Under the pieces are notes generated by a model. That model saw only the letters and a program-made list of their open reading frames with translations. It had not been told where the DNA came from and made no database searches. From Metridium senile (taxonomy: Eukaryota > Cnidaria > Anthozoa > Actiniaria > Metridiidae), in contig OX459098.1 of NCBI GenBank assembly GCA_949775045.1, positions 14,927,207-14,991,206 on the forward strand: DNA of 64,000 nt. The letters are read 5' to 3'. The translations under genes were made by a program, and so were the position numbers. This document shows, piece by piece, positions 24,507 to 37,700 of the stretch; position 1 is the stretch's first letter, and each line of letters starts with the position of its first letter.

Positions 24507-25275
24507 CACTGACGAGGGATGTGGGATCAGGGATCACATATAGACCGAATCAGCTGGAATCAGGGATCACCGAAGAGGGATCGGGATCGTGTGAATAAAT
24601 TCAGGGATCAAAACATTTTTAGTGGGCTCACGGATCAAAATATGCGTTTGTGTAAAGGCCGATTCCTTTACACGGCACGATTTTCGCCTAAGTCTATCGC
24701 ATGCAACTTGACTTGCTGCTGATTTACACATGCACAACTTGTCGCACAACACACGAAAAAGTCTCGTACGATTTCGAGTGAAGCCAGCCTTGCTATTTTC
24801 TTAAAATAATCTTTATATGAGCATTAGAAAGGTACTGGTTCCTTGCTCCATTAGGTAATAAGTCTTTTTGTTCTTTCGGTAGTAAAGAATGATATTTTTC
24901 TGACTCTTTTCCCTTTCCTTTTTGTCGAAATATCAGCACAACCGGCAGCTTTGTTTTTAACCGCCATTTTGTGCAAAAACACTCCACAGTACCCCACAAA
25001 GAAGTTTTGTTACATGATACGTCACTTTTTTACCATATTTGGCTACGACGGCTACGATTGTCGTAGCATTTTAAAACATGTTTCAAAATCCTACGACTTT
25101 TTTCGTGTTGTATGAGTCTGTCGTAGACGAGTTGTGGGCTTGATTTACACAGTACGATTGAGTTGTATGTGTGGCGTGAGCAGGTTGCATGCGATAGACT
25201 TAGGTCAAAATCGTGCCGTCTAAATCGGCCTTAAAAAATCGGGATTAATCACGAGAAAACATCCCTCGTCACGAC
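24507..25275. mobile_element. Nested foldback: outer element interrupted by a MITE
   Basis: The outer inverted ends are tgacgagggatgt (24510) and acatccctcgtca (25260). Inside lies another inverted-repeat element (24655-25233) with ends aaaggccgatt and aatcggcctt. The inner family recurs at 60786-61149. Confidence 0.55.
24655..25233. mobile_element. MITE with AAGGCCGATT ends, copy 1
   Basis: Inverted ends contain aaggccgatt and acacggcacgattttcgcc, answered by tcaaaatcgtgccgtc and aatcggcctt. The arms also share gcatgcaac/gttgcatgc. It is related to 60786-61149. Confidence 0.65.
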
Positions 25276-25320
25276 CCTGAAATGGCACATTGTTTCAGTT
25301 AGAGTAAACATAACGGTATA

Positions 25321-25612
25321 CACCTAGTTCAATAATCTTTGTCGCTGCCGAAGCTACAGTCCACACTCTAAAGCCTGCAAAGGATGTCGGTTACATGGAC
25401 TTAATATGTGATTTATTGCACGTTTTTTTAAAGAAATATTTGTATTTATATCTACCACTGCAACAACTTGTTATGGTCGTATAACACAAACACGTACAAC
25501 CAAAATATATTATGAATATATCGATAACAAGAGAAGAAATACCGACATCCTTTGCAGGCTTCAGAGTGTGGGACTGTGGATTTGTTTGCGACAACGATTT
25601 TTAAAATAGGTG
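25321..25612. mobile_element. About 290-bp MITE with CACCTA ends, copy 1
   Basis: TA-flanked. The arms hold agcctgcaaaggatgtcgg and ccgacatcctttgcaggct. Further copies lie at 50307-50584 and 53729-54012, and a half copy at 43445-43615. It carries an AATAAA on the minus strand downstream of APLF that could be used as a poly(A) signal. Confidence 0.8.
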
Positions 25613-25703
25613 TATATAGTGAACATGGTCATAAGGGCTAACAACAACAATAACGTAACACGTTAAAAACCGGATGAATCTACTGATAAAACGCTGGCTA
25701 AAA

Positions 25704-28700
25704 CTATACGGGTTTGGTCATCTTCTTACTCCGTAAAAAGCCTCTCGCTTCGGTTAGCAGTTCTTTGACGTCTTCATCTTCAGAGGGTTCTTCCACTGGG
25801 TTCCAGTCACTGTCGTCCCCCGACGGTTGGTTATAACTATCGCTATCCGATGATTGGTCCTTTTCTTGGAAGATCTCAGGGAAATCGTTCGTGTTGGGCT
25901 CTTCACCTTCGATATTTTCGTCGCTTTTTTTCTCTGAGAAACGCAATAGTAATCAACGATTAGAAAATGATGAAATTCCAGTCCAGTTTCTGATGATGAC
26001 GAATTGTCCGGCCCTTCACGTTTCCCTGCACAATCTTGAAGGGTAGCCGGGCCTTTGCAACAAAGCGAGACGAACGTTGAGCTTGCAATGATAGAAACAC
26101 GTGAATAATTAAGAGGGAATGGTCTGATCCCAGGTGTAATCGATGTAGATGAGGCATGATCGTCCGGGGTGGTGTAGTCTTGAGAAAGACTGATGGTGTT
26201 GATGTCTACGTTTCGACAACCTGAGCGGAAGTCATCTTCAGAGTAAAGAAAATGAAAAGACAGCGGTGTTATTTATGTGTCTGGTTCGTCGGTAATGTTG
26301 TTGTTGATGCGTGGGTAGGTGTTAGTCATTGTGTTAGCGGAAAGCTTGAAGTCGTTAATGAGTCTATTGTAGGAAGCCGGTAGTGTTATGCAACGGTTAA
26401 GTGGCTTTTGTTCTAAGCCGGTGTACCAGCTTTCAAGTAGTCGGCGTTGGTGATAGTTGGTGCAATGTGTAATGGAGGCGGCAGAGTCCCAGTTAATGGA
26501 GTGGCCAGTATGTTTGTGATGTTCCGCAATGTGGTTGTTAGGGTCTTTGTTTTTCGTGGCACGTTTATCAACACCATCAGTCTTTCTCAAGACTACACCA
26601 CCCCGGACGATCATGCCTCATCTACAACGTGAATAATTGTCCGGTCTCCATCATTGCATGCTCAACGTTCGTCTCGCTTCGAACCAAGGGCCCGGCTACC
26701 TTTCAAGATAGCACAGGGAACTGTAGATGGGACTATTGTGGTCGTTCGGTTTGTGCACTGTTACAGGGCGAGAAGAATGTCAGTAGAAAGACGGACCGGA
26801 CACACAATACACACAAACATTATCATCATTCATAATTGTGTGCAAACCATGCAAACTTAAACGTTCAGTTTCTATAATTCAAAACAAACACGGAATCGAA
26901 AATATGGCTTCTAATTTTAGTAATTATTGTTCTTGACTGGCCAGCCTCGCATACAAGTAAAAAAGTTATTAAAATTGGACGCCATATTTTGATTCGGTCT
27001 GTAGTCAATGGGATTACGGCTTGTGGCACGCTTACACTTGTTTATCATTATATCACTTCATTTCATTTCATTTCATTTCTTTTTTTATTCATTTGATTTG
27101 ATTTCCATTTTTTCCTTCGTCTTCAACGCCACGAGCGCACAATTTCAATGTATGGCACCTAATCTATTAATAACGAGTGATTTCTACAATGTTGTACATG
27201 TGTACCTGTAATGGAAGCTTTTCTCTTAGGCCGACTTGACTCTGCTGAAGAATAACAGTAATTAATTGAAGGAGAGCATTAGAGTAAACATATACATCAT
27301 TGACATCATAATGATGCTGGTGTTGATGACTAAGATAACGATGATGATGATGATGATAAAGATGACGAAAGATGTTGTTGATGATGATAACTTGAAAGAT
27401 GTTGATGATGATGATAAAGATGACGACGGAGATGATGATGATGATGATAAAGATAAAATCAATACGGCGATGATGAAGTTGATTATGATAAAGATGACGA
27501 TGATGTTGATGATGATAAAGGTGCAATCAATACGGCGATGATGAAGTTGATTATGATAAAGATGACGATGATGTTGGTGATGATGATGATAAAGATGAAT
27601 ACGGCGATGTTGATGATGATGATGATAAAGATGACGATGATGTTGGTGATGATGATGATAAAGATGAATACGGCGATGATGTTGATGATAATGATAAAGG
27701 TGAATACGACGATGATGATGAAGATGACGATGATGACGACGATGATTATGATTATGGCGATAGAGAAGCCAAGGACTACAAGAAACATACACATTATGTT
27801 CTACTCTATCGTTTAATCATCAAGATTCACAAGTTAGAGGAACACATTGAGGGGCGGATCCAGAAATTTGTCAGGGGGGTGTCCCAATTGCAAAGAAGGG
27901 CTCTTAAGGTGTTAGGGGGTGTACGGTCCCTAAATGACTTAAATAATATAGGGGTAATTGCGGCGCTAGGGGGGTGTCCGGTGCCTGAGGGGGTGCATGA
28001 CATTTTGTCTGTTTTGTTACCTGTTATTTGGGTATGTTTATATTCTAGTAAATGTTGACGGTTAGTTCTAAAGCATTCTGCTCCATAAGGACAGTCTGGT
28101 TTATCGGTATCAACGGTAGTGTTGCTGTTTAAGTCGACATGAGAATACTCATCAAAGTGCCCTGGGTTTTTCCTGATAAACACAGACAACAGCATTAAAA
28201 TGCGAGTAAAAACTATTATACTAAATATAAACACTGGTAGTGACCGTCCTCAGTGACTTACTTGCTCATGCTAAAACATATACTACACTCACAAAACTAG
28301 ATGTAAAAAAACACACTGAGAACGTAACAAACTCTAGCGGTGACGACTCTAAGTGACTGACTCACACTAACTGATGAATGTAATTGCAGCGTAATATTTA
28401 ATATTAATATTAATATTTAACATTTAATATTATTTATTATATTATTTTTAATATTAAATTTTTAAACGAATTACATCAGAGTCGACGTGAAAATAACTTT
28501 CATATATAGTTACAGTGGAACCCCGCCTTACGGCCATCCTCTTAATACGCCCCCCCCCCCCCCCCCCGTTATTGCGGCCAGTTTTTAAGGTCCCGACGAA
28601 GAGCATGCCCATACATTTTATAATGTATGGCCGGCCACTTTTGGATGTCCCTTCAGTGGCCGGATTAAAGGGGTTCCACTGTACTTATAAATACATGTAC

Positions 28701-31700
28701 GTTTACCAACCTATAGCACAGCTTGCCATAAGGACAAGGCGGAAGTGTTTTGTTGGAAGGATCACTGTCTAATTCGCCGTTGCCTTCTTCTTTATCCTAT
28801 TCAAATAAAACATTGATTTGTTGAAATAACATTGAATATTGTAAGAACAAATAATATGCAGATATGTTTCATAATATGCGCATTTGAAAACTTCAGTATA
28901 TAGCATGGAATACTTGCGGAATAAAGATAGCTATTAAAACTTATAATATGCGCATTTGAAAACTTCAGTATATAGCATGAAATATTTGCGGAATAAAGAT
29001 AGCTATTAAAACTTATAATATGCGCATTTGAAAACTTCAGTATATAGCATGGAATATTTGCGGAATAAAGATAGCTATTAAAACTTATAATATGCGCATT
29101 TGAAAACTTCAGTATATAGCATGGAACATTTGCGGAATAAAGATAGCTATTAAAACTTATAATATGCGCATTTGAAAACTTCAGTATATAGCATGGAATA
29201 TTTGCGGAATAAAGATAGCTATTAAAACTTATAATATGCGCATTTGAAAACCTAAAAATAAACCTATAATTTGAGCATCTGAAAACCTATATTGAAATTT
29301 CCGCAGTATATGTTTTTATTAATATTATATGTTATGCTGTTATTGTGAAACAGTTTCAATCCTTCACCTTCGATCCTTCGTCTCCTTCACTGCCGCTGAC
29401 TTCATTTGACTTTTTTCGTAACTTGGCAGGTTTTTGATACAACTCTTCCTCGTCACTGATATCATCTTCACTATCGTCATCACTATATTGCTTTCGTCGC
29501 TTTAAAGATGGTCTTCCTCGACCTCTGCCCCTGCCTCTGCCCCTTCCACGACCTCTGCCACGTCCAGTACCCCGCCCACGACCCCTGCCTCTTCCTCTGC
29601 TACGACTTCGGCCCCTGCTAGTGCCTTTAGGTACTGGACTCCATTCCTCTTCTTCGTCCTCGTTGTTATCACTCTCTTCGTCATCCTCATAATCATCCAT
29701 CCAGTGATCCATGATGTAGGCGGGCTGCTCCTCAACCGCAGGGAAAAACTCGGTCTTACTTCCATTTTGTTCTTCTTTTGGTTCGGTGTTTTCAGGCAGA
29801 ACGACTTTCTTTGGTCGACCACGCCCTCTTGGGGCAGGGCGTTGTTGGGTGACTGGTTTGGCTTCTTCTGATACCATCCAGTTTGGAAGAGTACGGTTCT
29901 TGTCTAATACCTGTGCCTCTGGTTGTGGTGGTTGGTCCTACAATGTACAAATCAAATGCATAAGTTAAGCAATGATGTGTGTAAGGAGGCAGGCAAATGG
30001 CAATGGAATGCAGAAAGGTGCTAATTGTGTTTTGTCTAATCCGTCCATGTCATTGGTTAAAACATGAAAATCTGCCATAATTTCAAAACTAAGTGGATTT
30101 TTTAATATTTTATTTGATATCTGATTCCCTTTTCATCTAAGATTTCCTGAGCCTTTATATATCAAAATTTCTATGTGGGGAACATACCGAATTGTAAACG
30201 TCTTTTGGCTATTGTTTTGAGTGCTTATAATTGGACGAGATCTTTTAGTACATAAGAAACTTTGTTCCAAAACAGAGTTTTTACACATTTTATTTTTAAA
30301 ATGTGTTACCTATAGGCTGATATACTTTCAGTCTGAAAACTAAGACATTCTTATGTAGAGAGTTGCCTACTTCTTACACACATCATTACTTAAAATAGTA
30401 AGTAACTAAGAATGAAAGTATTAAGTAAGTAAGAAATAAAGTAAGGGCAAGAACATCAATAAACTTGATATATATATTAATTTGTACCACAGTTATTAAA
30501 TTGTGATATATGAAGATGATTATCAAGGTAAACTAATTAGAAAAAAAAGAGAAAAATTGAAACTTAGGACACTTGTACTAATTATATTTGCCTATTTTTA
30601 CATTAGAAAATCTGAAACAAATTTTGTGACTTCAACCAAACAAACTTGTGGCACTCAGCTTGGTTAGAAGTTAGTGTGTGTTAGTATAACCCAGCCTCAA
30701 AGGGTGGTCATGGCCAGGGTTTGTTACACTGTTAGGGGTTCTTTCATGCCACTGCAATGCAGGTTAAAATCAGCAATAAGACAGTTCTAAAAAATACTCA
30801 TTGTACCTGTTTCACTTCACCAGCTTCATTTTGGTTTTCTCTGTCTTCACTGTTTGAGTTGGACTGGACATCTATGTCACCTTGGTCTTGTGGTGAACCA
30901 TTCTCTAAAATGCACAGGTGTAATATATGTTAAAATATGAATACATCAGTTTACATACAAACCCCTCCATACCGGAGTCTCACAAAACTGGAATTCTCTG
31001 TATACATGTATGTTTAGGTTTGGTCCCAGGACTTTCCAAATAAACTGGAACCCCATCAAACCGCACATACTTCTTGGCCTCACCACATACTGGCCATTAT
31101 AAAATATTTGGTTTAAATCGCAAGCTCTGATTGGCTGAGAAGCTTTCTTCTCTCGTCCTCTTAAAATCCCTGTGTGCTCTACAACCCAACAAAGCACGTT
31201 GCCCTGTTGTCTATTTCTTCACTGTAGGGGTTTCACTGTATATGTTTACTGGCATAATCGTTAAAGTGTGATGCTGAAGTTTTATGTCTTGTTTGCAAAT
31301 TAGCATTTTGTTGGCTGTTAATCAAAATACTAGAAACGAGTTTGACCAAGTGATCCAAAATGGCTCTTGATCGATCAATGGCTGAATTCTGGAAAACCAA
31401 ACAGTAAATCTCATTTTATGCTAGCAGAGGCTATTTTTTCCACCGTACATGCATGTACCGGCACAGCAAGGTGGAAAAAGTAACCTCTGCCAGCAGAGAA
31501 TTAGATTTACAGCCAAAATTGTTGCATCGCGACTAGCAAGTTTCAAAGTTTGGTTTGATTTTTTCTGCAACTGGGATGGAGCTTATGTAAATTACAGCTG
31601 ACCATGCGGGATGACTTCACTTCTTCTAGATTTTGTTTTGTGTATTTATGATTGGACAAGAAGTTAGGAAAATAACGTTGTATACTCCATCCTCCTCTTT

Positions 31701-34700
31701 CCATAAATATTACCCGCCATGTTAACTTTCTACAATACCCTCAAGTCGTTTCTATAAGTGTAAATATGAATTATTTTGTAGCCTTTTTCAAGCGAAAATC
31801 TGGAGAGCATTCATATTTTCTCCGTGTGTGTGTTGCCAGGATCGTGTTGCTCTGTGCCTTTTAACAGTCAGCGGTAATTTACATAAGATCTGCCCCCAGT
31901 CGCAGAAAAAAATTAAAAATAAACCAAACTTCAAAACTTGCTAGTCGCGATGCAACAATTTCGGCTGTAATGGTATTTAGCGATCAATGGATCAAGCACC
32001 ATTTTGGATCACTTGGTCAAACTCGTTCCTACAGTCTGTAGCAACAAGTCAAAAACTATTTACAACAATCAATATTGAAATAAATGGTGGATATAATAGT
32101 GTATTGGGGTCCTTGTGCTGTGTACGGGATCCCTGTGGTTGAGTGTGTGCAGTGGGAGAATGGAGCCATCTTGCTTGTAGCAAGTTCTAGTAAAATGGTT
32201 ATATCAGAAATACTGTATGCAATCTTGAAAACAGTACCGTTACCATATACGGCATTGTAGGTGAGAAGTAACAAAATAATTGAGATTTAAAAAGGTTGAA
32301 AAAGGTTGAGATTGCAACAGAACGATAGGCATATCTTTGATACGAACACACCATCATTGAGGTGAAAAACATCAAAGATATGTATGTACATATTTTCAAT
32401 TTTTAACTCTTCTTATGAATTAACAACCTCTTTGCAACATCAGTATCTTTGTTTACCTTTTGATTCCATAGGTGCATCAGCTTGGTCGGTTTCTTCATTA
32501 TCATCAGCAGCAGCAGTAGGTTCACTGATGACTTCAAATACATGTTGATCAGGTAGTAAAGATATCTGGTCACCAACATGAAGCTCTTTACTCTCATCCT
32601 TCTTCAATGCTGCAAAGGCATCTTTCTCTGCAGTCTTGTAGAAGGTTGGGTTGGCATGAGTCTGAGACAAAACATTTTTAATTAAAAAAATGGAATTTGT
32701 TCACTAAAAGATTGAAGTATAGTATGCCTCCTTTAAAATATTGTTATCAATATTTATAAAATTCATGAATAATTAATGAGCAATTGACAAAAGAATTCAC
32801 GTCCGTGACGGAGGTTGTAAATCCCATACAGATTTCGTCCTGATTTGCATAAGTTTCAACTTGAATTTTCTTGGCCAGATTTACATTTATCTTGACAATT
32901 TTAGTAAAATATGAAAGAACTAATGTTGGACTTTCATAAGTTCTATACAATATTCGTGTCCGATCTGTATCCGATATACATATATCGGATACAGATCGGC
33001 CGCTCATATTGCATATATTACATACAGACACTAAAAGTGACATTGATATGGAATTTATCTCACGAGTGAGCAGCAAGCAAAAATTATTTTTGTGCAAAAC
33101 TGATGAAATTGATATTTTCACATATATATTATTGTTAGTATTTTTACGTGTTCAAATAGGATATTTCTCAGTTGCAGAAATCTCTGTAATCCACTGTTAT
33201 TCATATAATAATTAGTGATATTTCATGCTAATTCAGCAGACAAAAATTATTTTTAGCAAAAGTGATAAAAATGATATTTTCACAAGTAAAATTATTGTTA
33301 GTATTTTTACGTGTTCCAATACAATATTTCTCAGTTGTAGAAATCTCTTTGAACCACTGTTATTTCTTATATAATAAATAGTGAAATTTATGCTAATTCT
33401 ATTGTTTAGTTAGCACTATTTAGTACCAAATATATGTTTGTCACATTTTTAGTGTTTGTGCTCTAGTGTACTAATTATTGGCCAATACCAAAATGAGTAG
33501 AGAACTGGGTACTAGTTTGCCTAATTGATGTAATTAAGAAACGAATAGAGCACATCAAGAAATGTAAAATTCCTGAGTTTGGTTGCATTTGGTTGTATTC
33601 TGACCAAGTTACAGCCTCACAATAATGCCTAAAAATAGAAGGAAATGCATGGTTTGGAAGGACACTTGTCCTTCCAATCCATACATTCCTTTGTAATTTT
33701 GGGCAGTTTTGAATGGCCTTAACTCACTCAATATCCAACCAAAAGCGCCAGATCTCAGGAATCTTACATATCTTGATCTGCTCTTTTATATTATGAGGTT
33801 CAATTCTTAATTACATCAATTAGGGAAACTAGTACCCAGTCCTTTACTTGTGTTGGTATTGGCCAATAGGCTGTGTCAAAATGAACATCAGAAATGAAAA
33901 GAGCACCTCGAGGGAAATAGCATCAAATTTAAAATTCAATATTTTATAAGAATCTGTATGGAAAATATGCTCTGGTGGGCAAGCTTTGCATATTTCCCAT
34001 ACAAATCCTTATAAAATATTGAATTTTATATTTAATGCTATTTCTCCTATAGATGCTCAACATTATGAGCTAAAACTTTGGCTTCTTACTAATGTTGAGG
34101 TGCTCTTTTCATTTCTGATGTTCATTTTGACACAGCTGCTTGATTTAAAAGGGGTAGGGTCATGTGACCTGTTGTTGCAAAAGGCCCATTGTTCTATTTA
34201 GTTAGTGATATGATAGTCATGTGTTGTGATCATAATGGTTGCATTGTCTTTTTGTTTCACGAGTACTTACAGCAGTAACAGTCAGTTGGTCATTTCCAAC
34301 ATCTAGAACAGCATGAGACCTTGAAACTCTTTTGTCTACCACCTGTTAAAATTAATGAATGGGATTAAATTTATAGATCCACTATCCATTGTGTTCTATC
34401 TTAGTTACTGTTGCTACGACTCAAATACGTTTTTCTCAAATTATATACAGCACCAATGTACATACTGTAGATTGCTGAAAACTTTATAAGTCTGTCTTAG
34501 AATTTATGTATTCTAAGAGTATGTTAGGAAACAACATTAAATGCGATAAATCTTTCTGGAATCTACGCAAATGCGATAAATCTTTCTGAAATCTACGATG
34601 TTTGTCTGACATTCTATATTCCAGTGGGAATACTAAGCAATTGTTTTATGTTCACTCAGGCAAATTGTGGATCTATGAATTGTTTAAATAAACAAATAAA

Positions 34701-37700
34701 TGAAACAATGATTGAAAAATGAATGAATAATAGAATGAAAAATAAAGAAGAAAAAATGCAACTGAAATATTATCCATGCCTGATCGGAGACTCAAGCCTC
34801 TCACTGCTGTGTTTCCAAGAATTACATGTAAATGTGAGTTGGGTTTGCTTGGTGTGTTCTTCTCTCCTATGCCACAAGGGTTTTCCTCCCTCCGCAAAAA
34901 TGAACATGTGAGTCAAGTTGTGCCGAAATATTTAACATAGAGCTAGTGAATGTGTGCCTGAGTCTCACCGATTAGTAAGGCACTTGTGTCTGGCTAGAAG
35001 ATTGAGAAGTTAAAAAAGGAAATTATTTTAAATAGAATATTAATAAAATAATTAAACAATAGAATAAATGAACCAAAAATATATAAAAAGAAATAAATGG
35101 GTAAACAAACTAGTATTCATACTTCAAAGTACAAAATTAACAAAGTTCTAAAACATGAGAAATTTGAAGTGTATTTGTTTTGATTTTGGTTATTTTTAAT
35201 CAATCAATTCATAGACAGAGTCTATACCTGTCCAATATCTTATATAATTAATTTATATAATTAATTTAAAGTAAGGGACGGACCATTTGATTTTTGTAGG
35301 GGGGGGGGGGGGGGGGGTAGATTTTCACCCTCCAGTGTTGCAGGATATTTTTTTGCTGTACCAAGCTATATTTTTTTTTGCCATATTGACATTGCATGAT
35401 ATTTTTTTTAGGTTGGAGAGCTTGCTCGATATTTTTTGGGGGATTTAACCCACCCACCTTACAAATATTAAATGGTCCGCCCCTAAGATAACAGTAATTT
35501 TAGCTATAATTATTGTGTAGCTCTATTTTTAGTTGGACAAATATTTTATACATTCCATTTTTTTTATTATACAATCATGTAAATAAATATATATATATAT
35601 TTTTAATGTGTAGCTTGTAATTTAATTTATTAATGTGTAGCTCTATTCTTAGTTGGACAAATATTTTATACATTCCATTTATTATTATAAATCACGTAAA
35701 AAAATAAATTTATTATTTTTTTAATTTTTGGACTTAAGGTAGTTCCGGATACTTGGATTTCTTCAATGAATTTTTTTATAAATCCTGTCATTTATAGATC
35801 ATTGTCAAAAAACGCGAAAAAAAAATTGGGGTCACCGTATTGGTTTAGAGTTATAAGATATAGTAAAAGTAGGTATTTGCAATAATTTGCGGTGATTTGC
35901 TCAAAAGTACCTATTCAAAGCAGTCAAAAGAATGAGAACGTATTCTACTAGGAAAAGCATAAGATTATATCAAACGATAGATCTAAGGGCTATCTAGCAT
36001 TTGCTGTCATAAAACTCATTGAATCATTTCAAAATATGGGTATAAGTGAACCATAGAAGCACAATTCTTTGCCAGTTACGCACCCTATATGTGTATAGAG
36101 TTGTAGCATTTGTAAAATTTCAGAAAATTAAATCAATGAATATTTTATTTTTTATTCTAAATCATAAGAGTAGTAAATGCAGTCTTGAATAAAAAGAAAA
36201 AAATTGGGGATCCCCGTACAAATAGGCGAGTTATAAGCGACCGAATCCATTTTTTGTAAAAAAAAACCATGGCAACGGTCCGCGCGGGACTGGGTTCTAG
36301 TACTTTAAACATCTGCTTAAAACTTGTCAAATTATCCTTGTCATCTCCAGAAACCCTAAAACCTAATTGTATTAGTTTCACGACTAAAGACGTCAAAATT
36401 ATATTTTATGTATTCATTTTTACAAAGTTGTAAATTTGTTGTTTTGAGACAAAACAGCGACCTTGTCAGGTAGTGAAAATCTGAGCATGTTTCGAAAAAT
36501 GTCCCATTTTACCTCCAATTGCATGAAATGACATAATACTTTCTTAAGTTATAGATAAGGATTCAAATTAAAATATTATTTAGATAAATTTTCAAAAAAA
36601 CGCAAATAAATGATGGAAAACGAGATGCACGAAGTGGATGTGTAGTCGCAAGAGTCCGGAACTACCTTAAGTCAACTTCATTTTGTTAGTTAACTCAAGA
36701 AAAGCACTTTTTATTGTCATAATTTACTTACAGCTGGTTTCAAACTGTTTTCTCTTGCAAGTTAAATTGAATTGAAAAAGCATTGGAAAATAATTCAATC
36801 ATATCAAAAACAATAAACAATTTTTTCCAAATTGTTTCAAATAGAATAATGTTACAATTAAGGATTATAATACCCAAAAATCACAGACAAAGGAGGGGAG
36901 TAGGGTTGGGCTTCCTGTGCATTTATCCCTTTTATGATCACCCACTTTTTACGGAAAATCTTTACAAGTAATGAACTCAAATCTGTATACAAAGGACTAT
37001 GTTCAAAAACTATAATAAAGCAAATGCATAAAAATGGCTTTCAAGAAAGCAAAGCTAGATATTTGTCACCGAATAATTTAAATATTTTAAGGCAAAAACA
37101 AAGAGCGCACCAAACAAAATGCCACTTTTTTATCAATCAATATTTTGCGGTTGTATTGAAAAATACATTTTCTTTGTACGCTAGCTTTTTTTTTTCTTCA
37201 AATCTTGATTGTTAAATAAGTCGATTTTTTTAGGTAAAGTTCGCGCGAGAGTTCCATTCGTGTGTAGAGTGGATAAAATCGAAAGTGATATGATATTGCC
37301 ATGTTGGCTGAGGCCTTTGTATATACTTTATACTTCATTCCGCAACGTTTTAGTACATTTCATGGTGTGCTAATACACTACAGCACCCGGGCATTTACTA
37401 CACTATTATAAACTGTCACCAAGGAAACGTCAAATGGGTCCATACTGTACGGACAAGCATCGCATCGATGCGTACAGAACTACAACCGAGGAGCTAGCTG
37501 CCTTAGCTATCGGAAACAAGAAAAAGGAGCTGGTCTCCTCAAACGACTTCTTTTGCATTGCTACTTTTGACACAGCGAAACGATTTGCTATGGATCGTTC
37601 CGAAGTCGCAAAGCATTCAAAGCTACATTTAAGATTAAAACCTATCGAACAAGTTTGCTAAAGATATTAGATGCTAGATGCAAAGATTACTCTTTTAACA

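Larger units (their letters stand above)
22737..25703. other. Intergenic region between Dicer and APLF
   Basis: About 3 kb between the Dicer start and the APLF stop. It contains two foldback elements and one MITE, listed separately. No ORF here has recognisable homology. Confidence 0.55.
26002..26738. mobile_element. Palindromic MITE copy 3, split by a retroelement
   Basis: Same family as 12335-12537 and 17846-18065. The left half (26002-26110) and right half (26627-26738) are separated by a 516-bp insertion. It lies in the last APLF intron. Confidence 0.8.

Noticed and set aside
27167..27816. His-, Ile- and Met-rich ORFs in both directions
   Set aside because: Products of the GAT satellite in the last APLF intron.
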